Shown here: positions 53,677-63,495 of the stretch, in pieces | Position numbering within the stretch: the first letter of the stretch is position 1 | Layout of the letters: the number at the start of each line of letters is the position of its first letter | Assembly: GCF_008386395.1 (NCBI RefSeq) | Contig: NZ_CP043761.1 | Coordinates: forward strand, 496,001 to 560,000 | Direction of reading: 5' to 3' | Origin: Paenibacillus sp. 37 | GTDB lineage: Bacteria; Bacillota; Bacilli; Paenibacillales; Paenibacillaceae | DNA length: 64,000 nt | Translations under genes and position numbers: made by a program | Notes under the pieces: generated by a model | Database searches by the model: none | What the model saw: only the letters and a program-made list of their open reading frames with translations | What the model was told of the DNA's origin: nothing

Positions 53677-55244
53677 TCCGGCGGTTCCGAGAACGGAAGA
53701 CGATGAAGTCAGAACGGAAGGGAGAACGAAGCGCGGGTCAAAAGCAGTCTGGGCGGCGCAAGCTACGCTTCGGGCGGTCCTTGATGTCCAGATATATCAT
53801 CCTGATTCTAGCGGCAGTATTATTCGTGCCCGTCGTTCTTCCGATTATATCCATCCTATATGTTGTCGTAGTGAATAATACGAATACGAATCAAGCAGCA
53901 CCTTATGGTGACGTTACCCGGATTAGTAACCTCTGGTCGCGTGAAGCGAAGAACCTGGATGGTGCTTCGGATAAAGAGATTAAGGCCCGATTGGAGAAAT
54001 TACATGGCTCGTATCCCAAATCTTCCATGTATCGTGTGAATGCGAGCGGTGAGACCCTCTTCATTATCGGTGGTGAGGATGTAACCATTCAGAAATCCAC
54101 ATCCCCGGATGGGAGAACAGACACGACTTTGAGATGGTCACTGGATTCCGGGCAAACCACAGAGACTCATATTCCAGCCTTATGGAATGTAAACAACACA
54201 ATACAATTCATGAAAGAAGCTTCCTTTCGAGATCCGCTAACCGTAGTTACATACATCGGCGGAGGTGAAAAGGACAAGGGACAGGGCTTCATGATCATTG
54301 AAGTGCCGCGGTCACTTCTGCAAATGAATCAGAGTAACTGGCCGATGGAACTCTTGTATCTTGGTATCGTAATGACCCTCATCTTTCTGATCTTCATCAT
54401 TATGTCGATTCTCTTCTTCGCACGCATTCGCAAACGACTTATTCGTTTGCAGACGGCCATGATGATCACAGGCAAGGAAGGCCTCCCGCTTCCGGTAGAT
54501 ATCCGCCGGTCAGACGAGATCGGTCAACTGGAGGAATCCTTCAATCAGATGGTGCATCAACTGTCCGATAGCCGTCACCGTGAACGCGAGGAGGAACAAT
54601 TGCGCAAGCGTCTCATTGCGGGGCTTTCTCACGATCTGCGTACCCCGCTAACGGTGATTCGTGGACATATGCATGCTTTGCACAAGGAAGAGCTGAGCGA
54701 GCAAGGTGACCGTTCATTACATCGCATGGAAGCAAAGATGGAGGACCTCGGCGGGCTCATTGACAACATGTTATCCTACAATTTGCTCACGAGTGGGAAA
54801 TATACACTGAAGCTGGTAGAGAAAGATATACTGCGGATCGTCAGGGAAACGGCGGCCGCCTGGTACCCGGTCTGGGAGAAAGAGCAATTTGAGATTGATA
54901 TTGACCTGCCAGAGGAACCATTAATCTGGCATATGGATGAACAAGGCATGCGCCGTATTCTCGATAATCTGTTCCAGAACGTAATTCGTCATGCTGCCAG
55001 CGGGAAATATATTGGCATATCAACCCAGGAGATTCAGGGTGAGACGGCCATCATTATTCAGGATCGGGGTCCGGGAATGCAACCGAATTCCGACACAAAA
55101 GGCACAGGTTTAGGCTTATCCATTGTAGACCTGTTGATTCGTGAGATGGGTCTGCGCAAGCGGGTAGACAGTTCCGAGACGGGTGTCCAGACATATATCT
55201 ACAGTGGTAAGGGGAAACAGGGAAACAACAAACCGCTGAAATAG
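53673..55244 (+). CDS. Sensor histidine kinase
   Basis: A 523-residue membrane kinase. After a basic cytosolic start there are two helices (about 38-65 and 228-252) with an outer sensor loop of about 160 residues. A HAMP linker (KRLIRLQTAMMITGKEGLPL) leads to the dimer helix with His320 in LSHDLRTPLT, then the ATPase domain with NLFQNVIRHA and DRGPGM, GTGLGLSIV. The outer loop is too large for an intramembrane-sensing BceS type; its ligand is unknown. Confidence 0.92.
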   Translation: MIRRFRERKTMKSERKGERSAGQKQSGRRKLRFGRSLMSRYIILILAAVLFVPVVLPIISILYVVVVNNTNTNQAAPYGDVTRISNLWSREAKNLDGASDKEIKARLEKLHGSYPKSSMYRVNASGETLFIIGGEDVTIQKSTSPDGRTDTTLRWSLDSGQTTETHIPALWNVNNTIQFMKEASFRDPLTVVTYIGGGEKDKGQGFMIIEVPRSLLQMNQSNWPMELLYLGIVMTLIFLIFIIMSILFFARIRKRLIRLQTAMMITGKEGLPLPVDIRRSDEIGQLEESFNQMVHQLSDSRHREREEEQLRKRLIAGLSHDLRTPLTVIRGHMHALHKEELSEQGDRSLHRMEAKMEDLGGLIDNMLSYNLLTSGKYTLKLVEKDILRIVRETAAAWYPVWEKEQFEIDIDLPEEPLIWHMDEQGMRRILDNLFQNVIRHAASGKYIGISTQEIQGETAIIIQDRGPGMQPNSDTKGTGLGLSIVDLLIREMGLRKRVDSSETGVQTYIYSGKGKQGNNKPLK

Positions 55245-55324
55245 CTTTTTTAAACTAAACTTAAACTAGAGACTACTTTGGCTTTAACCTTGGAAGGTTA
55301 CGATAGTTCCGAGGTGATCATACA

Positions 55325-56239
55325 GTGAGTGAAAATATTATTCAAACGGCTAATCTATGGAAAACATACCGGGACCGTGCAGCGGTCCGTGAACTTGATC
55401 TGCATATTAAAAAGGGAGATATCTACGGCTTCCTCGGTCCCAACGGTGCCGGCAAAACAACAACGATTCGCATGCTTCTCGGCTTGATTAAACCAACCAA
55501 AGGCGTGATCCGTCTCTTCGACAAGGATATCCGCAAGGATCGCATGGATATCTTGCGCCGTGTGGGTTCCTTGGTCGAATACCCGTCCTATTACGGACAT
55601 CTGAACGCAGTAGAGAATCTGGAAACTTTGCGTCGCATCATCAATGTACCCAAATCAAGAATTGCTGAAGTGCTGTCCATTGTAGATCTGACCAAGGATG
55701 CCAAACGTTCGGTGAAGGGGTACTCCCTTGGGATGAAGCAACGTCTGGGTATTGCCAGCGCTTTGTTGGGTGAACCGGAGTTGCTGATTCTGGACGAACC
55801 AACGAATGGGCTCGATCCGGCTGGTATTCAGGAGATTCGGGAACTGATCAAACGTATGCCTCTGGAACATGGCATTACCGTTCTGGTTTCCAGCCACTTG
55901 CTGAGTGAAGTCGAACAGATGGCAAGTCGTGTTGGTATTATCCGTGAAGGCAAGATGGTGCTTCAGGATACCATCGCAAGTCTGCATAGTCAGACGGGCA
56001 GCTCGATCCGGTTAACGGTTTCCGAGCCGGAAGAGGCTATGAAGCTGGCGAGAGAACAGGGACAATTTGGTCAGCAACAAGGTTCTGCATTAACGTTCCC
56101 TTATATGGATAACAGTTCAGTGGCACTGCTTGTGCGCCGATTAATTGAGCAGGATCATGATGTGTATCGTGTAGAGGAACAGCGTCAGTCGCTGGAAGAT
56201 CTGTTCATGCGTGTCATTGGCGAGGGGGCTTCCATATGA
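55325..56239 (+). CDS. ABC transporter ATPase, BcrA/LanF type
   Basis: A 304-residue ATPase. Walker A GPNGAGKTT, signature YSLGMKQRLGIA, Walker B LLILDEPTNGLDP and SSHLLSEVEQMA identify the bacitracin/lantibiotic-immunity branch. The C-terminal 90 residues are the usual extension of that branch. GTG start after GAGGTGA. It overlaps the first permease by 4 bp and follows a two-component system, an arrangement seen for peptide-antibiotic defence. Confidence 0.9.
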   Translation: MSENIIQTANLWKTYRDRAAVRELDLHIKKGDIYGFLGPNGAGKTTTIRMLLGLIKPTKGVIRLFDKDIRKDRMDILRRVGSLVEYPSYYGHLNAVENLETLRRIINVPKSRIAEVLSIVDLTKDAKRSVKGYSLGMKQRLGIASALLGEPELLILDEPTNGLDPAGIQEIRELIKRMPLEHGITVLVSSHLLSEVEQMASRVGIIREGKMVLQDTIASLHSQTGSSIRLTVSEPEEAMKLAREQGQFGQQQGSALTFPYMDNSSVALLVRRLIEQDHDVYRVEEQRQSLEDLFMRVIGEGASI

Positions 56240-56952
56240 CCGGGCGTGCATTATCGTCAGACTGGCTCAAGATTCGGGGGAAAGGGATCTGGTTTCTTAT
56301 CTTTCTGGCCCCTCTTGGATTGACAGCGATGCAGGCGCTTAATTTTGGCTTACGGTTGGACTATCTGAAAGAGCAGTATGCTGATAACCTGTGGGGCGGA
56401 TTGTTGGGCAATGTAGTTGTCTTTGTACCGTTGTCCCTGATGCTGGGAGCAACCATTCTCAGCTCCATGATTGCTAATGTCGAGCATGAACAGGGATCGT
56501 GGAAACAGTTGTTAGCAATGCCGATTCCCAGACCAGCTGTATATTTGGCGAAGTTCTTGCTGGCTTGTCTGCTGCTGGTAATCTCCTGCCTGCTGCTAAC
56601 CGCAGGCATTATAGGTCTGGGTCTGATCTTCGGATTCCATGCCAGTGAGATCCCTTGGACGCATGCCATTAAGCTGGGGCTGTTGCCTTTAGCTGGTGCG
56701 CTTCCCGTGTTGTCGTTGGAGTTATGGCTCACAATGGTGAATAAAAATCAGGCGCTTCCCGTCACTCTGGGAATTGTTCTCGCGATAACAGGCATGTTTG
56801 CGCTCAGTATCTCACCGTATTTTCCACTTGCTTGGGCACAGATGGCTTGGAATGGACCTAATCCATATCTGTATGCAGGCATGGGAGCAGGTCTGGGGCT
56901 CTTGATCCTGTTGTTGGGTATGGTGCATTTTAGCCGGAAGGATGTGGCCTGA
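56236..56952 (+). CDS. ABC-2 permease 1 (LanE/G-type)
   Basis: A 238-residue membrane protein with six helices. LSSDWLKIRGKGIWFLIFLAPL at the start (shared pattern with the next gene), HEQGSWKQLLAMPIPRPAVYLAKF after helix 2 is typical of lantibiotic immunity permeases. It probably forms a heterodimer with the following gene product and removes peptide antibiotics from the membrane. Confidence 0.83.
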   Translation: MTGRALSSDWLKIRGKGIWFLIFLAPLGLTAMQALNFGLRLDYLKEQYADNLWGGLLGNVVVFVPLSLMLGATILSSMIANVEHEQGSWKQLLAMPIPRPAVYLAKFLLACLLLVISCLLLTAGIIGLGLIFGFHASEIPWTHAIKLGLLPLAGALPVLSLELWLTMVNKNQALPVTLGIVLAITGMFALSISPYFPLAWAQMAWNGPNPYLYAGMGAGLGLLILLLGMVHFSRKDVA

Positions 56953-56953
56953 T

Positions 56954-57688
56954 ATGAGCTTTGCGACAACGTATTTTCGAATTTTGTCTGCTGAGCGGTT
57001 GAAGATGGGCAAATCACCCATATGGCTCCTGATTCTGTTAAGTCCACTTATTGCACTGCTCATCGGACTGTTGTCCACTCCATCGGGGAATTGGCAGGTA
57101 CTGATGGGCACCATGGTCTTCTTACACGGATTGCTCCTTTTGCCGATGCTGACTGGCGTGTTTACGTCCTTTGTCTGCCGTTTCGAACATGCGGGAGGAG
57201 GGTGGAAGCAGATGCTGGTTTTGCCGCTCACACGTTCAGGTGTATATGCTGGCAAACTGACGATTGTACTCATGCTTCTGGCGGGTACACAAGTGTTGTT
57301 GCTGATATCCATTTTGCTGGCAGGCATGATCCATGGCATTACGATGGAGATACCCTGGGGATTCCTGGTGGGCAAACTACTGCTTGGGTTGTTGGCCTGT
57401 GTACCCTTGGCTGCCCTGCAGATGTTCGTTTCATTGGTGTGGAGTAGCTTTGCCGCACCACTCGCACTGAATTTTGCACTGACCATACCGAATATTCTCA
57501 TTGTAAACTCGGCGACGTATGGGCCGTATTATCCGTGGGCACAACCGATGATTCTGATGACACCCGTGGACGGCGCGGGTTTCGGAGCCTACAACGTGCC
57601 ACTGATGACGATGCTGGCGGTCGTCGGAGGCAGTGCTGTTATTTTTATTGGAATCGGCATGATGTATTTTGCCAAAAAAGAAATCTGA
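56954..57688 (+). CDS. ABC-2 permease 2 (LanE/G-type)
   Basis: A 244-residue paralogue of permease 1: HAGGGWKQMLVLPLTRSGVYAGKL aligns with the same region there. Six helices. ATG 56954, one base after the preceding stop, was chosen over ATG 56942, which overlaps that gene; GGAAGG lies 12 bp before 56954. Last gene of the five-gene unit. No lantibiotic precursor or modification gene is seen nearby, so it likely defends against outside peptides. Confidence 0.82.
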   Translation: MSFATTYFRILSAERLKMGKSPIWLLILLSPLIALLIGLLSTPSGNWQVLMGTMVFLHGLLLLPMLTGVFTSFVCRFEHAGGGWKQMLVLPLTRSGVYAGKLTIVLMLLAGTQVLLLISILLAGMIHGITMEIPWGFLVGKLLLGLLACVPLAALQMFVSLVWSSFAAPLALNFALTIPNILIVNSATYGPYYPWAQPMILMTPVDGAGFGAYNVPLMTMLAVVGGSAVIFIGIGMMYFAKKEI

Positions 57689-57784
57689 ATAATTAAATAT
57701 ATGCCTAGTTATCCTATGACCAAGATCCTCTTTTAAGCAAAACATGCAACGTTCTATTGTATGTGAGCTTGAGGGGATTTTTTT

Positions 57785-58345
57785 CTAATGTCTGACCCAA
57801 CCATCATGAATGGTCAGTTCCCGAATGATTTTGGCCGGCGCTCCGGCTACAAGTGTATTCTCGGGTACATCTTTGGTCACCGTGCTTCCTGCTGCCACGA
57901 CTGCATTTCTGCCAATAGTCACTCCCGGCAGAATGAGTGCACCTGTACCAATCCAGGCATTATCCTGAATCACAATCCGCTTGGCAGTCTGGCTCCCGTC
58001 ATCCAGCGAGTCAATTCGGTGGTAGGCACTGTCGAATATGCTTGTTCGAGGACCAATCATGACGTTATTGCCGATGGTCACTTCAACGTTAGCGGCAATC
58101 CCCACACCTGCATTAATCATGACGTCATCACCAATGGTTAATCGTGCACCTTTGACCACAGTTAACTGGGTTCCCCAAGGTTTGCCTATGATGTTAAGTC
58201 GTTTTCCTACTTGCAAATCACCCAATTTATTCAGATAAACCTTACCCCTGATTCGTGGCAGTAGGCCCATTGAGGGCTGGATTTTACCAAAGATGGCTAA
58301 ACCTCTTAGTTTACCGTAAGCAATTTTAACTCTGTTGGGCAGCAT
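57785..58345 (-). CDS. Hexapeptide-repeat acyltransferase
   Basis: A 186-residue left-handed beta-helix acetyltransferase. Hexapeptide repeats run from about 70 to 165 (LTIGDDVMINAGVGIAANV, VTIGNNVMIGPRTSIF, NAWIGTGALILPGVTIG, NAVVAAGSTVTKDVPENT). FDSAYHRIDSL holds the catalytic His of the WcaF/maltose O-acetyltransferase type. It likely acetylates a sugar of a cell-surface polysaccharide. A single leftward gene. Confidence 0.88.
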   Translation of the reverse strand: MLPNRVKIAYGKLRGLAIFGKIQPSMGLLPRIRGKVYLNKLGDLQVGKRLNIIGKPWGTQLTVVKGARLTIGDDVMINAGVGIAANVEVTIGNNVMIGPRTSIFDSAYHRIDSLDDGSQTAKRIVIQDNAWIGTGALILPGVTIGRNAVVAAGSTVTKDVPENTLVAGAPAKIIRELTIHDGWVRH

Positions 58346-58514
58346 GATTCATCCGTCCTCTCCGTAGTCAAAAAACTTTTTTTAAAGATTATAGCCTTTA
58401 CGATACAAAATGTATCGTAAAATTTTATATCGAGGCATCATAAGGGCGGATTATCTCTCTTTCTTTGAGAAACTTTGTTTCAGGCGGGGGGGGCGGGTTC
58501 ATCCTCTCAACTCC
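58346..58514. other. Intergenic region with G8 tract
   Basis: Holds the acyltransferase upstream region, with ATACAAAATGTATCG-like inverted repeats near 58400-58420 (CGATACA/TGTATCG), and eight G in a row at 58486-58493. No gene seen. Confidence 0.4.
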
Positions 58515-58640
58515 CTAACGAATCCGAGGAGTCTTATTCAAGGATTTGAAGTGATCTCAGCAATCTAAGGAACCTGAGGCATGTTATATCCAATGAAACA
58601 ACCGTTTGCAGCGTTTATCTCAGGAGATTATGGGGATTAA
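58515..58640. repeat. Dispersed repeat family 2, copy 2
   Basis: CTAACGAATCCGAGGAGTCT at 58515, then AATCTAAGGAACCTGAG near 58562 and AATGAAACAACC near 58592 align with the left half of the copy at 22081. The right-hand complements are missing or worn. No coding frame. Confidence 0.5.
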
Positions 58641-59025
58641 CGTGTCTGGTTTTCCTTAAAATTTACAAAGGGCACATGGACGCCAAATAAGATGTCCTGA
58701 GTTCTTTAGAAAAGCGTGTAGCCATTCGCCAGAATCACCTGACTTGGATTGAACTTCAAGGTTGTCAGAGGCTAACATTGATCCTTGTATAACTTGTCTT
58801 TTCTTGAAGACGCTCCTAAGTGATATCGAAATTCCAAGTATTACCTCAAACATCATGTGAATTGAATCATAGATTGTAAGCAAAATGAGACGAGAATCTG
58901 GTAAAATAAAAAAAGCTGTTTCTAGGCAGGCTTACATGGTTATTCGAGGGTAGGCCCATTTTTGCAAGGGATAATTAATCCCTGCTGTTAGATGAAGATA
59001 TTGGCTGAGAAAAGAGGGGTAAGCC
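58641..59025. other. Region before the PAS hybrid kinase
   Basis: No gene called. A leftward 75-codon frame (58656-58883) has no ribosome site. A hairpin-like AGCTGTTTCTAGGCAGGC segment and T-run occur near 58915. AGAGGGG at 59013 is the kinase ribosome site. Confidence 0.4.
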
Positions 59026-61734
59026 TTGGATATTAATAAAACGGAAACCCTGAAGCGCATTATTTCTGAGGGAAGTTCTTACCAATCACTGTTTTTTAAC
59101 CACCCGGATGCCATTTATGTAATGGACATCCATGGAAACTATATTGATGCTAATCCCTCGGTAGAGCGGATATCTGGGTATACACTGGATGACTTGATTC
59201 GTATGAATCAGAGTGAAATCTGTCCTCCGGACAGTGAAAATTCACGCAAAGAATATATTAAAGAGGTACTGGCTGGACGTTCAGTCAGTAATCCCATTAC
59301 TTTTTATCATAAAGATGGTTCCCTGAAACAGGCAGAGATCACGTATGTGCCTATAACGGAGGGAAAAGAAGTTGTAGGAATCTATGGCATTGCCAAAGAT
59401 GTTACCGATATCCTGGAAGTGCAACGTGAGCTTAAGGAGGCACAAGAGAAATATCAGGTGCTGGCTGACCATGCACAAGATCTGATTACAACTTGTGCTA
59501 CGGATGGCGAGTTATTATACGTTTCCCCTTCCGTGTACACCTTACTGGGTTATAAGCCGGAGGAAGTCATAGGAAAGTCCTTCAAGGATTATTGTTATTC
59601 GGGAGATTATCCGGACCCTATGGATCTTTCCAAGATCGGCAATGGTTGCAAGATGCGTGTGTTGCACAAGAAGGGACATTATATCTGGATGGAGACATTG
59701 GCGAAACCTGTTGCTGGAGAGCGTGGCAAGAGTGTCCAGATTGTAAGCATCAGCAGGGATATTACCCAGCATAAGGATGCGGACAGACGTCTTCGGGAAA
59801 GCCGTCAGCGATACAGATCGTTGTTCGAACATAACCCGTCAGCTGTGTATTCATTGAATCTGGAAGGTAAATATAGCGCAGTGAACAGCAAACTGGTGCA
59901 AATGCTGGATATTCCGCGCAATAAGCTTATTGGCCAATCTTTTTTATCCAATCTGGATAAATGCGAAGTACAAAACGGCAAACATTATTTTGAAATGGTG
60001 AAACAAGGCGAACCGCAATATTATGAGACCCGAATTGTCAATTCAAGAGGTCGAAAGATTGAAGTGTCCGTTACAAATGTGCCCATTATTGTGGATAAGG
60101 AAATGGTAGGCGTCTATGGGATCGTGTCCGATATTACCGAGCGCAAGGAATATACGGAGCGGATTCAGGAGCTCAGCAAGCAACATGAGTTGATCCTCAA
60201 CACGGTTACGGAAGGGATATATGGTTTGGATGCGGATGGAATCACCATGTTTATGAATCCTGCAGCAGCTTCGATGTTCGGTTATGAGGCGAAAGAATTC
60301 ATTGGCAAAAACTCACATCCCATCATTCATCACACCCGTGCAGATGGAAGTCATTTTCCACAAGAAGAGTGTCCGATCCACATGACCGTGTTGGATGGAC
60401 AGAGACGTTCAATCAAGGAAGATGTGTTCTGGCGTAAAGATGGCAGCAGCTTTCTGGTGCAGTATCAGGTGACGCCGATTATTGAACAGGGACAGATTCA
60501 GGGCGCGGTGGTTGTGTTCAATGATGTAACTGGCGAACGCGAAATTGTACGTGCCAAAGAAACAGCTGAGCTGGCAGCTCAGGCCAAGTCAGAATTTCTG
60601 TCGATGGTTAGCCATGAGATCCGGACACCGATGAACGGGATCGTGGGGATGACAGAATTGTTGATCGGTACCGATTTATCGGAAGAACAGCGTGAATATG
60701 CCGAGATTATTCGAGACAGCGGCGATGCTTTGCTGAACATCCTTAATGATATTTTGGACTTCAGTAAGCTGGAATCCGGGAAAATGGCACTGGCTTATGA
60801 ACCATTCGCATTACGCAAGATGCTGGAACAGGTTGCTGAACTGTTTAAACCGCGTGCAGATGAGAAACATCTGGAGATCAGATATCGTCTCAATCCAAGC
60901 ATCCCTGAGTTCATGGTCGGTGATGCCATACGTATCCGGCAGATTCTGGTGAACTTGGTTGGCAATGCGCTCAAGTTCACAGATCAGGGAAGCATTGATG
61001 TTAACGTGGATATTATTAAGGGCAGAAAGCCTGAAGACAGCGTTCTTGATTTTGCGGTGCAAGATACGGGAATTGGCATCCCGGCTGACAAGCTGGATCA
61101 GTTGTTTCAGTCCTTCTCTCAACTGCATCCGGTAATTAACCGGAAGTATGGTGGTACCGGACTGGGACTGGTCATCTCCAAGCGACTCGTGGAGATCATG
61201 GGAGGCAGTATCAGTGTCGAGAGTATAGAAGGGGAAGGCTCAACCTTCCGGTTTGCTGTTCCTGCGGCGAGTGTAGATGCTTCAGCAGAACAGACAGTAA
61301 GTCAGTTCCATCATGATCGCACACGTCAGAGTGACAAGGTCGCCATGCGTATTCTGGTGGCGGAGGATCATCCGGTAAACCGGAAGATTTTACGAGAATA
61401 TCTGGAGAAGCTCGGATACCACGCAGATGTATGTACCAATGGTGTGGAGGCAATTGATGCCATCTCTCAGAATGCTTATGATATTGTTCTGATGGATATT
61501 CATATGCCTGTGATGGATGGATTGAAGGCGACAGACCTGTTACACCGCCTAATTCCACAGGATCGCATACCTCCAATCATCGCAGTTACAGGCAATGCCA
61601 AACGTGAAGACAAGGAAGCTTGTCTGGAGATTGGTATGCGTGATTTTATTAGCAAACCGGTCATGCTAAGTGAGTTGAAGCGGGTGTTACAGCAATGGGG
61701 ACCAAGGGACGAACCTCAACTTGCACCGAATTGA
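59026..61734 (+). CDS. Multi-PAS hybrid sensor histidine kinase
   Basis: A 902-residue soluble kinase with no membrane helix. Four PAS domains lie at about 20-130, 145-255, 262-375 and 385-500 (each starts with a pattern like HPDAIYVMDIHGNYIDANPS). The dimer domain has His530 in VSHEIRTPMNG, then the ATPase domain (NLVGNALKFTD, DTGIGIP, GGTGLGLVISK). A C-terminal receiver has Asp824 in VLMDIHMPVMDG. No output domain or partner regulator is adjacent, so it is an orphan hybrid, possibly in a phosphorelay such as sporulation. TTG start after AGAGGGG. Confidence 0.92.
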   Translation: MDINKTETLKRIISEGSSYQSLFFNHPDAIYVMDIHGNYIDANPSVERISGYTLDDLIRMNQSEICPPDSENSRKEYIKEVLAGRSVSNPITFYHKDGSLKQAEITYVPITEGKEVVGIYGIAKDVTDILEVQRELKEAQEKYQVLADHAQDLITTCATDGELLYVSPSVYTLLGYKPEEVIGKSFKDYCYSGDYPDPMDLSKIGNGCKMRVLHKKGHYIWMETLAKPVAGERGKSVQIVSISRDITQHKDADRRLRESRQRYRSLFEHNPSAVYSLNLEGKYSAVNSKLVQMLDIPRNKLIGQSFLSNLDKCEVQNGKHYFEMVKQGEPQYYETRIVNSRGRKIEVSVTNVPIIVDKEMVGVYGIVSDITERKEYTERIQELSKQHELILNTVTEGIYGLDADGITMFMNPAAASMFGYEAKEFIGKNSHPIIHHTRADGSHFPQEECPIHMTVLDGQRRSIKEDVFWRKDGSSFLVQYQVTPIIEQGQIQGAVVVFNDVTGEREIVRAKETAELAAQAKSEFLSMVSHEIRTPMNGIVGMTELLIGTDLSEEQREYAEIIRDSGDALLNILNDILDFSKLESGKMALAYEPFALRKMLEQVAELFKPRADEKHLEIRYRLNPSIPEFMVGDAIRIRQILVNLVGNALKFTDQGSIDVNVDIIKGRKPEDSVLDFAVQDTGIGIPADKLDQLFQSFSQLHPVINRKYGGTGLGLVISKRLVEIMGGSISVESIEGEGSTFRFAVPAASVDASAEQTVSQFHHDRTRQSDKVAMRILVAEDHPVNRKILREYLEKLGYHADVCTNGVEAIDAISQNAYDIVLMDIHMPVMDGLKATDLLHRLIPQDRIPPIIAVTGNAKREDKEACLEIGMRDFISKPVMLSELKRVLQQWGPRDEPQLAPN

Positions 61735-61997
61735 ACAACTACTCAAATCAATTTCATAACTCATTAAAATAGATTTCTGTATGTAACTAAATATAGACGA
61801 AATGAACCGTTTTGATCTCTATCTAGCCTTGATTAAAGCAGCTGAAGGTATTATGAAGTTGATTCATCTGGCTGTGAAAAATAATAAACGCAAACATGCC
61901 AATAAGACTCCTCGCATGGAGTATTATTGGCATGTTTGCGTTGGCAGGCTTTTGAAGTTGAGCCGAAGCATACAAAGTGGAGTTGTATACGAGTGGC
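61735..61997. other. Intergenic region between converging genes
   Basis: No gene called. It contains the ldh terminator and an inverted pair AATCAATTTCATAA (61747) / TTATGAAGTTGATT (61851-61864). A short rightward frame (61802-62020) runs through the hairpin and into ldh and is rejected. Confidence 0.45.
61875..61942 (-). terminator. ldh terminator
   Basis: AACGCAAACATGCCAATA and TATTGGCATGTTTGCGTT are perfect 18 bp arms (61887-61942), with an inner ACTCC/GGAGT pair. Read leftward it ends in TTTATTATTTTT. Confidence 0.8.
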
Positions 61998-62951
61998 TTA
62001 TACCAATGTCAGACGATTGATGTTACCTGATAGGATTTCACAGGAATTATTGAATTTCTCACGTTCCGTTGCATCCAGATTCAATTCGATAATCTCTTGA
62101 ATACCATTGCCACCGATGATTGCAGGAACACCGACGCAAACGTTGTGCTGGTCGTACTCTCCGTCCAGAATGGCCGATACGGCGATGATTTTGTGTTCGT
62201 CATTGAGGATGGAACGAGTGATATGTGCGAGAGCATTGCCGATCCCGAATTGGGTAGAGCCTTTGCGAGTGAAGATCTCCCAGCCCGCATCTTTCGTTTT
62301 GCGTGCAATATCGTCTAGATCCAGATGTTTGAAGCGCTCCTTGTGCTGATCCATAATGTGCATAATCGGTTTGCCACCGATGGTCACATGGGACCAGGCT
62401 ACGAACTGGGATTCTCCATGCTCCCCGAGAGCATAACCATGCACACTGCGTGGATCGATGGAGAAGACTTCAGATAGCAGCGTTTTGAGTCGTGAAGAAT
62501 CAATGGACGTGCCTGTGCCGATGACATGCTCACGCGGAAGACCTGATAACTTCCATACCATATAAGTTACTATGTCAACCGGATTGGCAGCGACGACAAA
62601 AATCCCGTTAAATCCACTGTTCATGATCGGGACCACGATGTCTTTGGCAATCGATTCCGCTTCCTCCAGAATATCCAGCCGTGTCTGTCCTGGCTTGGGA
62701 TTCGCCCCGGCAGTTAAGATAATCACATCCATATTGCCACAATCGGCGTACGTGCCTGCATATACCTTGGTGCGGTTATGTGTGAAGTCCATACAATGGG
62801 AAAAATCCAATGCCTGAGCTACAGCACGGTCATACGTCCGGTCCACCATCATAATTTCCCTGCAAATTGATTGATTAATCATGGAATACGCACAACTCGA
62901 ACCGACAAGACCCGCCCCGATCACCGCTACTTTGCCTGATTTGCCTAACAC
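61998..62951 (-). CDS. ldh: L-lactate dehydrogenase
   Basis: A 317-residue NAD-dependent enzyme that reduces pyruvate to L-lactate. NAD site: [33 protein letters not shown] and [16 protein letters not shown] are conserved; the catalytic His is in [20 protein letters not shown] is the mobile loop, with the substrate-discriminating residue as in LDH rather than malate dehydrogenase. GTG start with GGGGG 10 bp upstream. It has its own strong terminator. Confidence 0.93.
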   Translation of the reverse strand: MLGKSGKVAVIGAGLVGSSCAYSMINQSICREIMMVDRTYDRAVAQALDFSHCMDFTHNRTKVYAGTYADCGNMDVIILTAGANPKPGQTRLDILEEAESIAKDIVVPIMNSGFNGIFVVAANPVDIVTYMVWKLSGLPREHVIGTGTSIDSSRLKTLLSEVFSIDPRSVHGYALGEHGESQFVAWSHVTIGGKPIMHIMDQHKERFKHLDLDDIARKTKDAGWEIFTRKGSTQFGIGNALAHITRSILNDEHKIIAVSAILDGEYDQHNVCVGVPAIIGGNGIQEIIELNLDATEREKFNNSCEILSGNINRLTLV

Positions 62952-63495
62952 TGCCGTTCAGCCCCCATTTAGATTGATATTTATTCTTCAATTACGCGTC
63001 CTATGTTAAGTATAGTCCTTTATTTTATGCTGGAATCCACTTCTACGTTACATAAGATAACACATAGAAAAGCTGTACAGCAATGATATCCGCTATCGCG
63101 GGAGCGTATTGGAGTAAATGAGTTAACAAAATTGACATGAATAATTCTTAATCATATGATTTGACGGCGTTTGCACCTGTGTCATTCGACATGACAGCAT
63201 TCATGCTCGTTGTCGGATTGGGTATTATTTGTGCAGATCATATACCTGACAAAACTTCTTATTAATCCGCAGAAACAGAACAAAACCGCCAAAGGGATCT
63301 GCCGAGAAGTTGACGAATACATACGGACAAGCAAAAGATAAACATACTTGATCCATGAGACAGGTTGCCCCGATCCGATGACGGTTCCATAAAGGAACGC
63401 TGAAGCCATAATGTTTTTATCCAAGAATCAATTTCATAACTCACTAAAGTTATATGAAATTGATTCCCAAAAGACTTCATTCCGGGAGGGAATTA
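62952..63495. other. Intergenic region with inverted repeat
   Basis: No gene called. It separates ldh from the MerR-type gene. GAATCAATTTCATAAC (63425-63440) and its complement GTTATATGAAATTGATTC (63449-63466) make a stem with a bulge just before the next ribosome site; the left arm also occurs at 61747. TTGACA at 63132 could be a -35 box. A leftward 80-codon frame is weak. Confidence 0.45.

Noticed and set aside
58656..58883. 75-codon leftward frame
   Set aside because: No ribosome site or family; lies between a worn repeat and the kinase promoter region.
61802..62020. 72-codon rightward frame
   Set aside because: Covers the perfect 18 bp terminator hairpin and ends inside ldh on the other strand.
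63182..63424. 80-codon leftward frame with hydrophobic stretches
   Set aside because: Could be a small membrane protein, but it has no ribosome site and ends in a poor context; left out as unsupported.
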